Positions 1 through 8,371 of a stretch of DNA of 64,000 bases are shown here, in pieces; the first letter of the stretch is position 1, and each line of letters opens with the position of its first letter. Source of the stretch: Cenococcum geophilum 1.58 (taxonomy: Eukaryota; Ascomycota; Dothideomycetes; Gloniales; Gloniaceae); contig KV748176.1 of NCBI GenBank assembly GCA_001692895.1, positions 2,976,001 to 3,040,000 on the forward strand. Reading direction: 5' to 3'. The notes beneath the pieces are model-generated. The model was given only the letters and a program-made list of their open reading frames with translations. It was not told where the DNA came from and made no database searches. A program made the translations under genes and the position numbers.

Positions 1-990
1 TTAATCTCTATACTCCGAGCCTGTTAAATCTATACCTTAACCTTAATCTCCGCAACTTCGAGCCTTTTGAGAGTTAATATCCGCAATACGCCCCGCGGTT
101 ACATTTTTTTTTGTCTCCTCTGTTTTACCCCTTCGCCTTCGGCTTTATTTAGCGCTTGAGACGAGTACTAGCGGAGAGCGATGTAGTAGGGATATAGGTA
201 GGAGGGTCTAAGGACTGTAAGGACGAGGACCTTTAAGGACTGGAAGGACGAGAACCTTTAAGGACTGGAAGGATGAGGATATATATGGTCTATTTTTTTA
301 CTTCTGTATTTTTACTGCCGTTACTTAGCTCATAGAAGCTCGCCTTAGAAGGGGGATATACTATTACGGCACTGACCTGACACGTTATTATAACTTAGTA
401 TTGTTATAATATGAGCACAGACCTAACCCCTAAGCGACGTGTATATATACCGCCTTACCTCCTATATAGATCCTCACACGACATCGTTTGTCAATTATAT
501 ACAGTCACCTCGTACATCGTACCTTAACAGTTAGCATGTACTGTAACATATTATATTTTTGGGATAATAAGGCCTTGAAACTGTTAGAATGGTTTATTAA
601 AAAGGAATAGGAGGCTAACCTTAACCCTAGACTAGCTTTTAATAAGGGCTAAGGGAGGCCCGCGGCCCGACTTAACGTTAGTACTATCTTCCTTCTCCGT
701 TAAGGTTATAAGCTAAGCGGCTAATCGCTATAAAAGTAAGAGTATAGGTAAAAGGGAATTCCTGGTAGTAGAAATGGAAATTAAAATGGCTTAGAAAAGG
801 TAATGGAGGTGGTTTAGGAAAAAGGTAATGCCCGATTAAGATGTAAGCTTAAAGAAACGACGGCTGAGGCAGTTTATTAAGAAACCGTAAATATATGTTT
901 TGGAAGAAGTTAGGGTTTAAAGCCTATATGACACAATGAATAGCGACGTCGGTTTTATAAAATTGCTATCGGGAACGAGAAGCCGCTGCA
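1..990. other. Unidentified RIP-mutated DNA
   Basis: No open frame of useful length and no domain I recognise on either strand. CpA and TpG are scarce and TpA is abundant, as in the transposons to the right, so this is probably old repeat DNA. The only local structure I see is the short tandem repeat near 211-284. It stops at the hairpin element that starts near 991. Confidence 0.5.
211..284. repeat. Short tandem repeat, unit about 26 bp
   Basis: About three imperfect copies of a unit beginning AAGGACTGGAAGGACGAG and ending in CCTTT. Copies differ by a few substitutions. No function is suggested. Confidence 0.7.
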
Positions 991-1122
991 TAAGGGGGGT
1001 AACGTAAATGGGTTAGACCCCTTTTAAGAAATAAGCGAGTCTAAAGTAATATAGTAGGACTAGGTTATTTTATATACTATACTACTAGTAGGGCGTCTAA
1101 CCTATTTATATTACTCCCTTAT
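991..1122. mobile_element. Hairpin MITE, copy 1
   Basis: The left arm (TAAGGGGGGTAACGTAAAT) and the right arm (ATTTATATTACTCCCTTA) are imperfect reverse complements. The element resembles the better preserved hairpin at 5743-5889, sharing the GGGGG(T)AAC ends and an inner GTAGACGCC-like block. It is too short to encode anything, so it is a non-autonomous foldback element. It lies just outside the left end of Crypton copy A. Confidence 0.6.
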
Positions 1123-1723
1123 ACTACAGTAGTGTTTACGGCTCGGCTAAGCGCCCGCTTAGTTGCTGAGCCGTATATAATATATATAACTCCCATTAAC
1201 ATTTGCGGATGTCCACGGCCGAGCCTATAGCTAAGCCGTGGACATCTTCGAATGTCTTTACCCCTACTAATTAAGTCGCTAATGCGCGCGTACTATTAGC
1301 CTATTGGCCTAGCCGTATGCCTATTTATTTACCCTATACGGTAAGATTACTTATCTAATAGGTATGCTTTCTCTACCTCTCCTCCCTGGTTTATATCTGC
1401 GTATATAGGAAAATAGGAACCCCCCCTTAGGGCGTAGCTTCTCTAGCAGCGTCCTACATATCTTAAAAATGCCGTTAATTAGTTATATAAAGATTAATGT
1501 CGTAAATAATGCTAAACTACGCGCTAACGCGTAGAGTATTTTTACCTTTATATATTTTAAGAGACCTAAAAACACGTTTTTAAATTATAAGCTAAAGTAG
1601 AAAGAGTTTAAGGTAAGTAGGTAGGTACTTTATAGAGTAGTATATTTATAACTAACGCGTATCTTCCTAGGCCTTTTATAAGCGGAAGTAGTACTATAAC
1701 AGCGATACTGTTATAGAAGACAT

Positions 1724-1982
1724 TAGGATTTTTTTTTTGGGCATGTTATTGCAAACGAAAATCGGGGTCTGCAAAACCTGCGTAAGTTGCAAATTTGGCA
1801 ATTTGCGGCGATTTACAGCAATTTGCTATAAACACATAGGCTACCTATGCACGCGCCTGCCTTATCTATGTGTTTATAGCAAATTGCTGCAAATCGCCAT
1901 AAATTACCAAAATTGCGACTTACGCAGGTTTTGCAGACCCCAATTTTCGCTTGCAATAATATGCCTAAAAAAAAATTTCCTA
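1724..1982. repeat. 259-bp near-palindromic hairpin unit
   Basis: The arms run from TAGGATTTT inward and from AAAAATTTCCTA inward. Each contains GCAAAACCTGCGTAAGT (or its complement) and a CAATTTGCTATAAACACATAG block (split into shorter matching pieces), and they meet around 1850. The whole unit could fold into one long stem. It forms the left end of the 1724-3032 element. Confidence 0.8.
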
Positions 1983-1988
1983 ATATAG

Positions 1989-2073
1989 AGGCTCTGCACG
2001 AGGCTCTGCGCGAAGCTCTACACGAGGCTCTACGCGAAGCTCTGCATACGGAGGCTCTACACGAAGCTCTACA
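1989..2073. repeat. 12-bp minisatellite
   Basis: About seven copies of a GAGGCTCTRCRC-type unit in tandem with small variations. Read on + it gives a repeated EALHEALR peptide, but the frame runs straight into other repeats and has no domain, so I treat it as non-coding. Confidence 0.8.
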
Positions 2074-2239
2074 CAAAGCCTTTGTGTGTGTGCGCGCGAC
2101 ACACTACTATCGGGTCCCCGCTATATTCCCGATAGCCTCTACACGTGCCTCTGCTAAGTATACCCCCTATATACACCTAGGTAGCCACCTCATTTTTTAC
2201 CCTTCCTTATATCCTCCCTACCTAGGAAGACACCAGAAC

Positions 2240-2352
2240 GACAGCCAGCAGACGACCGTCGCCGGAGCCAGACGACCGTCGCCAGAGCTAGACGACCGTC
2301 AGAGCCAGACGACCGTCGTCATCGCCACACGACCGTCGCCAGAGCCACACGA
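2240..2352. repeat. Minisatellite with GACGACCGTC core
   Basis: Five or six tandem copies of a 16-20 bp unit with core AGACGACCGTCGCCAGAGC, decaying to the right. It lies inside the composite TIR element. Confidence 0.8.
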
Positions 2353-2417
2353 CAACCGTTCGAACGACCAGCCAGCGAACACGATAAACGATTCGATCGA
2401 TCGATCGAATTAAGGTG

Positions 2418-2499
2418 ACATAGACAGGTAGGCATAGATAGGTAGGTATAGATGGGTAGGTATAGACAGACAGACAGGTAGGTAGGTAGGTAGGCAAGT

Positions 2500-2538
<39 letters not shown>

Positions 2539-2573
2539 TAGGCAGGCAGGCAGGCAGGCAGGTAGGTAGGCAG
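2418..2573. repeat. GGTA/GGCA tetranucleotide microsatellite
   Basis: A long run of GGTA and GGCA units, becoming almost pure GGCA around 2505-2570. This simple-sequence tract is likely to vary in length between strains. Confidence 0.9.
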
Positions 2574-2689
2574 ATAATTTAGAGCCTCCGCGAGAGGCTT
2601 CCCCTTAACGCCTAAAGTAGATAGCTCTATATTTTATATAGTTATAATATAAATATATTTAAAAGTATACTACAGAAATCTATGGAAAT

Positions 2690-2845
2690 ATGTAATAATT
2701 TGGTTATTATATAATATAATTATAATTTATATAGTTACAATTTATACAGTTTTTACAATTCGTATAATTTGTACAATTTGTATAATTTATACAATTTATA
2801 CAATTTATACAGTTTTTATAATTTGTATAATTCATATAGTTTGCG
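2690..2845. repeat. AT-rich short tandem repeats
   Basis: Repeated TATAATTTRTACAATTT-like units of about 11 bp in an AT-rich block inside the composite TIR element. Confidence 0.7.
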
Positions 2846-5470
2846 TACTATTTATTTATAGGGTAGCATTTTACCGTAATTTGCTATTAGGTGCTGTAAA
2901 TTTGTTATAAAACGCGCAAATTGCTGTTAGGGTGCTGCAAACTTGTTGCAAAACGTGCGTTTTGCGCAAATTGCTATCAACTATATCCACCTGCCGCAAA
3001 CCGCAACAACAAGCCCCAAAAAAAATTTCCTGATGGAGAAGCTACTTCTTTTCCTTATTAAGGAGGTTATAGGCTAGCCACTAAAAGTAAAAAGCCGTAA
3101 GGCTAGTAATAACGTGCCCTAGGATAAGACGCGGCTCTCTTAGCGCTTAGTTTACAGTTATATTACTATCCTAATAGACTTTTACTAGATGTAAAAGGGT
3201 ATAGGGATAAATAGCTACTAGTCCCCGCAGGAGGATAATATTAGGGATTACCTAAAGGTTCTATAACGGAGGGATGCGTAGTAGGAAAAGGAGTAGTTTG
3301 TAGATAAGGGTAGGGATATACTGCTTAATAGATATATAGAGGACAAGTTTAAAAGCATTTGCCGTAAGCTATAGGCTCGCAAAGACTTTTTACTAAAATG
3401 CTACCTCCGCACGCTTATAGATATCCTACTAGGCTACTATATACTTATCCGCGGCGGTAATAGGTACTTCGCTAAGATCTTAGACCTATTTACCTTTAAG
3501 TTTAAGGGGGAAGGTCCTACACGCTATATGCCCCTAATATTTACTATATACGCTAGTAAGTAGAACTAGTATAGCCGCCTTAAGACTATTAGAGCTCTAT
3601 ATAATAAGAAGCCGCTTATCTATATACTTAATAGGCTAGCTTTCTACCTCCTATACTACTAGGACCTTAGTAATAAGCTATTTCCAGACTTTAGTAAGCG
3701 GTTAGTATGGTATAATATCCGCCTAATTAAAAGTAGCGCTAGGGACTATAAGACAGCCTTCTTATATAACTCATAGTAGGAGTAGGTTACTAAGGTATTT
3801 TAGGCTATTAGCGTCTTTTTATAAAAGAAGACCTATATTAGGCGAAGCGCTAGCGCTAAAACAGCGGAGCTAAAAGGGGTTAGTAAGGACTAGATTAGAT
3901 ACGCTAGTAGGTAAAATTAGGAGTAGATAGTTAGCTATTACTTAAACTTACTACCGCGGAAGTTTATATAGACAATGGCCGGCCATTTACCGTAAATAGG
4001 CTGCTTTAAGATTCGTAGGGCAAGTATTACCCCCCCTAATATACTACTGTCGACGATCTAGCCAGAGCTAGACGTCTAGAAGGGTTAGTTTAGCCCTTAG
4101 GTCGGCTAGGTTAATAACCTTACAGCTATAGGCGCTATAAACCTCCTATTTTATCTCTAGGAGGTTATTCTATAGGACTTAGTAGTCCTCTATAAGATGT
4201 TCCTAAGCAGCCCTATATAAAACCACCCGGTCTTTTAGTATAAGGCCTATCTACCCTTTATATAAAAGGTTAAAGCCTACCTATAGTAGGAGGAAAAAGG
4301 CTCTAGCTAGCTATTAATACTCTACTAGGCCGTACTAGCTATTACGGACTGTCTAAAGACTATAGATACCTAAGCACGTAAGCTATAGGCGTTATTTAAC
4401 CGTATAGCTAAGTCCTAGTAGGCGCAGTTTTTATAGCTTTAATTACTTACGTCTAGCAGCCTTACCTTTTAGCTTAAGGTCCCTTTAGTATTTATATATT
4501 TATATCTAACAGTATACCTACTAATAGTACGTTTACCGACGGTATATCTATTAGCGCCTTTATCTATTACGGAATTAAGCTAAGATATATTGGCCCGGGT
4601 AAGCGCTATAGCTTCCCCTTTACTAGCGCCGCTATAGCTATAGCTATAGCTATAGCCGTAGTAAGGGCCTAAGCCTAAGTAGCCGCCTAAGCAGCCGCCT
4701 GTATATATATATACTATACAGTAAAGTCTATATAGGCCCTTTAGCGCGAGTAGACTAAAGGGCTTAAAGGTAATTCTTCTATAGTAGTACTAGATTCTAA
4801 ATAGGGTAGTAGATAGCAGGCTAGCCAGTAAAATAAGCTCTAATAATACTTTTTACAGCTTAAGGTTATTAAGGAGATTAGGTAGGTTATATAGGCCTAA
4901 AGGGTTAGTAAGGAAGCGGCTATATAGTAGGTTAATTAATAGCAGGAGCGGATATAGTGCTTACTAAATTAGCTTTATAAACGGCTTTAAGTAGGTAAAA
5001 AAGCTTTAAAATAGTATATATATCTAACTTCTAAGGAGTCCTCTTAAAGCCTTTATCTATAGCCCCTTAGGGGCTTATTTTAGTGCGGTATAAGTTTAGT
5101 AGGGTACTTATATAATAGCGGCGCCTAATCTAAAACGCAAATATCTCTATTAACCTATAGCTAATTTTTGCTATCCTAGTGTAAGTAGAGAGCCCTTAAA
5201 CAGCTCTATATATACCGCTCAACGGGTATTAAGGGCGTAACGTTGCTGCGGCGTTACTAGCGATTAAAGATTAACCGTAGATATAGGGTAATATCTATAT
5301 AGCGCTAAGCGCACGGGCCTCCTACCTGCTAAATTGTGACTTAGTAGCTAATTTAGCTATATAAATTGAACCGTGGATATACTATTAATGTGCACGACCA
5401 GCTTCACCCCTCCTTTAGTAAGCGCTGCGAAATTTTAAATTCAGTACGCGCATCTAGTCTCGCTTGTGGC

Positions 5471-5742
5471 TACGCGTAAGGACCTTGTTAGTTGCTCTGG
5501 AGAATCGCTTTGGTTGGCTAGGAGAACTAAATTAAAGACGTACGCTTCCTCTTCTCCCTCTTTTCCCTGTAACTATGCCTCCCTTATAGCCGCCAAAACG
5601 CGAATACAACGCTGTCTTTGCAGAGTGGTTAATAAAATTTGGCAGTATTATACGGGTGGAAACCTCACGATATTTAATGAAGATTACGACTGCGGGATCG
5701 CGAAGGTTCTTGCAGCTAAGTATATGGCTTCGCTACAATTAC
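5471..5742. other. Unmutated spacer between the two inverted Cryptons
   Basis: Composition is normal (many CpA and TpG), unlike the Crypton arms on either side. A frame on + stays open for 93 codons across 5466-5747, but I recognise no domain. It may be unique host DNA that never underwent RIP, or a fragment of a once longer gene. The hairpin MITE 5743-5889 follows directly. Confidence 0.45.
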
Positions 5743-5889
5743 TATAAGGGGGTAACATGTACGGGGCAGACGCCCTCCCTGCTAGTATGCTAGCAGAATA
5801 ATACAGCCCAACCATTTTGTAAGGGCTCGCTTATTTTGAAAACATACTAGCAGGAAGGGCGTCTACCCCATTTGTAGTACCCCCTTATA
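5743..5889. mobile_element. Hairpin MITE, copy 2
   Basis: The left arm (TATAAGGGGGTAACATG, then GGGGCAGACGCCC, then CTGCTAGTATG) is mirrored by the right arm ending in CCCCCTTATATA. Almost the whole 147 bp pairs with itself. It is related to the element at 991-1122 and sits at the centre of the Crypton inverted repeat. Confidence 0.8.
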
Positions 5890-5902
5890 TATATAGTTAG
5901 TA

Positions 5903-7731
5903 GCAACTAAGTAAGATTAGATACGCGTAGCGAATTTAAAAATTTAGAGCTTACTAAAGGGGGGGTAAAGCTAGTTGTGCACATTAATAGTATGTCTATG
6001 GTTTAATTTATATGGCTAAATTAGCCGCTAAGTTACAATTTAGTAGGTAGGAGGCCTATACGCTTAGCGCTATATAGATATTACCCTATATTTATAGTCG
6101 ATCTTTAATTACCAGCAACGCTATAGTAACGTCGCGCCCTTAATACCTATTAAGTAGTATACGTAGAGCTATCTAAGGGCTCTCTGCTTGCATTAGGATG
6201 GCAAGAATTAGCTATAGGTTAATAGCGATATTTATATTTTAGATTAGGCGCCGCTATTATATAAGTACCCTACTAAACCTATACCGCACTAAAATAAGCC
6301 CCTAAGGGGCTATAAATAAAGGCTTTAAGAGGACTCCTTAGAAGTTAGATATATATACTATTTTAAAGCTTTTTTACCCGCTTAAAGCCGTTTATAAAGC
6401 TAATTTAGCGAGCACTATATCCGCTCCTACTATTAATTAACTTACTATATAGCCGCTTCCTTACTAACCCTTTAGGCCTATATAACCCACCTAATCTCCT
6501 TAATAACCTTAAGCCGTAGGGAGTATTATTAGAGCTTATTCTGCTAGCTAGCCCGCTAAGTATATAGATAAGCGGCTTCTTATTATATAGAGCTCTAATA
6601 GTTTTAAGGCGGTTATGCTAGTTCTACTTACTAGTGCGTATAGTAAATATTAGGGGTATATAGCGTGTAGGACCTTTCCCCTTAAACTTAAAGGTAAATA
6701 GGTCTAAGATCTTGGCGGAGCACCTATTACTGCTGTAGGTAAGTATATAGTGGCCTAGTAGGATATCTATAAGCGTGTAGAGGTAGCATTTTAGTAAAGA
6801 GTTTTTATAGGCCTATAGCTTGCGGCAAACGCTCTTAAACTTATCCTTTATATATCCGTTAAGTAGTATATCCCTACCCTTATTTATAAACTACTCCTTT
6901 TCTTACTACGCGTCCCTCCGTTATAAAACCTTTAGGTAATCCCTAATGTTATCCTCCCGTAAGAACTAGTGGCGATTTATTCCTATACCCTTTTACGTCC
7001 GGTAAAGGTCTATTAGGGTAATAATATAGCTATAAACTAAGCGCTAGGAGAGCCGCGTCTTATCCTAAGGCACGTTATTACTAGCCTTACGGCTTTTTAC
7101 TTTTAGTGGCCGGCCTATAATCTCCTTAATAAGGAAAAGAAGTAGCTTTTTTTCTATAACGGTATTACCGTTATAGTATTACTTCCGCTTATAAAAGGCC
7201 TAGGAAGATACGCGTTAGTTATAAGTATACTACTTTATAAAGTACCTACCTATTTACCTTAAACTCTTTCTGCTTTAGCTTATAATTTAGAGATATATTT
7301 TTAGGTCTTTTAAAACGCGTAAGGGTAAAAATACTCTACGCGTTAGCGCATAGTTTAGCATTATTTATAACGTTAATCTTTACGCAACTAATTAATAGTA
7401 TTTTTAAGATATATAGGACGCTACTAGAGAAGCTGCGCCCTAAGGGGGGGTTCCTATTTTCCTATATACGTAGATATAGACTAGGGAGGAGAGGTAGAGA
7501 AAGCATACCTACCGGATAAGTGATTTTACCGTATAGGGTAAATAAACGGGCGCACGGCTGGGCCAATAGGCCAATAGTACGCGCGCATTAGTGACTCGAT
7601 TAGTAGGGGTAAAGACATTCGAAGATGTCCACGGCTTGGCTGCAGGCTTGGCTGTGGATATCCGCGAATGTCGACGGGGGTTGTATGTGTCACGTGCGGC
7701 TCAGCGACTAAGCGGGCGCTCAGCCGAGCAC
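5903..7731 (-). mobile_element. Crypton-like transposon, copy B (internally deleted)
   Basis: Reverse complement of copy A from near 5472 back to 1138. Relative to A it lacks the composite TIR insertion and a block of about 1.2 kb: sequence matching A near 3650 is joined directly to sequence matching A near 4830 (junction near 6550). The lost block holds most of the recombinase core. The codon matching the copy A start is ATA (7401-7399) instead of ATG, so the relic is dead several times over. Confidence 0.75.
5990..7401 (-). pseudogene. Crypton recombinase relic, copy B
   Basis: The - strand translation keeps the N-terminal part (7401-6560) and the GCR1_C end (about 6520-6300) but lacks the central recombinase region. 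Many TAA/TAG stops occur in frame. See the copy A relic for domain order. Confidence 0.65.
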
Positions 7732-7770
7732 TGTAAGTTGCGATGGGCAGATTTTACAGCTTGTACGAGC

Positions 7771-8029
7771 TTCGGTTTCTTCCCCCCGTGTGCGCGCAAC
7801 ACACACACCTAATTTCGCTAACAACTAGTCAAGTGCACTATCCAGCGTAGACACTGTGCACTTGTAAAAAAGGCTGTGCACTCACAGGCAATGTATGTGC
7901 ACTTACAAGAAAGGTAAAGTCTCTAATTTTTAAGCTTAATTGCAAGAGTTAAACTTGAAATTCTCTAGTGTGCAAGAAAGCAAAATTAGGTGTGTGTTGC
8001 GCGCACACGGGGGGGGGGGAGAAACCGAA
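7771..8029. mobile_element. 259-bp TIR element (MITE) upstream of the synthetase gene
   Basis: Terminal inverted repeats of about 48 bp start TTCGGTTTCT, followed by a C run and GTGTGCGCGCAACACACAC on the left, mirrored on the right up to GAAACCGAA. The interior has four GTGCACT motifs. CpA and TpG are common, so RIP has scarcely touched it. No coding capacity and no clear target duplication. It marks the left border of the unmutated gene island. Confidence 0.8.
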
Positions 8030-8371
8030 CCGCGACCGGCACCGGTCCTAGGGGGTTTCAGCCTTGTAGAAGGGTTGATGTTTTAGGTTTGTGATGTGCT
8101 AGTGCTAAGAGCACGTCATTTATCATCCATATATTCACAATAAAGACCTTTTTTACTTTTATCTATGTTATAGAGGGCTGAAGTAAGGTCTTTGATATTA
8201 ATTTCGGTTGCGTTTTAATAGTACAGGCCTGATGGGCAATTATGCCTTGCTGCCTTAACCGCAGTGATGAGTCACTCTGTCTGGGATCCAAGTCCACAAC
8301 ACCTACCATCCTTTCCATCAACATACCAAATCTTTCTACATCCACTTCAACGGAACTCGACCAGAGCCATC
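8030..8371 (+). promoter_or_regulatory. Upstream region and 5' leader of the synthetase gene
   Basis: Normal base composition. It contains the TGAGTCA site at 8268-8274 and a C/A-rich stretch (about 8290-8370) just before the ATG, typical of fungal 5' leaders. I see no TATA box I would defend. A short frame runs upstream in phase with the ATG from about 8264 but starts without ATG, so I kept 8372 as the start. Confidence 0.6.
8268..8274. promoter_or_regulatory. TGAGTCA site, candidate Gcn4/CpcA (cross-pathway control) element
   Basis: A perfect match to the TGA(C/G)TCA palindrome bound by the bZIP activator Gcn4 of yeast and its fungal homologues CpcA/cpc-1. It ends 97 bases before the synthetase ATG, a normal promoter position. 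Aminoacyl-tRNA synthetase genes are known members of that amino-acid-starvation regulon, so the context fits. Binding is inferred, not shown. Confidence 0.55.

Larger units (their letters stand above)
1724..3032. mobile_element. Composite TIR DNA element inserted in Crypton A
   Basis: The ends are inverted: the left starts TAGGATTTTTTTTTTGGGC and the right ends GCCCCAAAAAAAATTTCCTG. Copy B of the Crypton (near 7140-7160) is uninterrupted at the matching site, so this is an insertion. A third inverted copy of the end lies at about 1960-1982, which makes 1724-1982 a hairpin unit of its own. The body keeps many CpA/TpG, so it is much less mutated than its host Crypton and probably younger. It contains three low-complexity blocks and no transposase, so it is non-autonomous. 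I could not fix the target duplication. Confidence 0.7.
1469..5120 (+). pseudogene. Crypton recombinase relic (Ndc10-like plus GCR1_C domains), copy A
   Basis: Translation from an ATG at 1469 gives a fungal Crypton protein broken by many TAA/TAG codons at Gln or Trp positions. Its N-terminal part (1469-1723) contains KLRANA and KRPKNT. After the 1724-3032 insertion it resumes with KGRDILLNRYIEDKFK, then GEGPTRYMPLIFT, WYNIRLIKSSARDYKTAF and PRKFI*TMAGHLP*IGCFKIRRA, which matches the tyrosine-recombinase-derived Ndc10 core seen in many ascomycete proteins. A GCR1_C-type DNA-binding domain follows near 4690-5010 (pattern ALxREWTKGLKGNSS, then GSRxxASxxNKL). In active relatives this protein excises and integrates the element. 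Here it is dead. The alternative label, a host Ndc10/centromere-binding homologue, is unlikely given three copies in this window. Confidence 0.75.
1138..5470 (+). mobile_element. Crypton-like transposon, copy A
   Basis: RIP-degraded DNA transposon of the Crypton class, which moves with a tyrosine recombinase. Its sequence is repeated in reverse complement as copy B (5903-7731) and again as copy C (about 47055-51770). The left end carries two short hairpins (1140-1172 and 1211-1243), also present in mirrored form at 7627-7726. It is interrupted at 1724-3032 by a composite TIR element. The coding relic reads on the + strand, with stops almost only at TAA/TAG. The right boundary is approximate: similarity to copy B fades around 5470. 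Confidence 0.75.

Noticed and set aside
1-700. Subtelomere, because of CCTTAACC-like words
   Set aside because: There is no run of TTAGGG or CCCTAA units; the words are isolated.
1913-2413. 166-codon open frame on +
   Set aside because: It runs through two minisatellites and the hairpin arm of a MITE. The open reading comes from repeat units without stops, with no domain.
1138-7731. Starship-type giant element with a DUF3435 captain recombinase
   Set aside because: The recombinase relics carry Ndc10-like and GCR1_C features of Cryptons, the elements are only about 3 kb without insertions, and no cargo genes are present.
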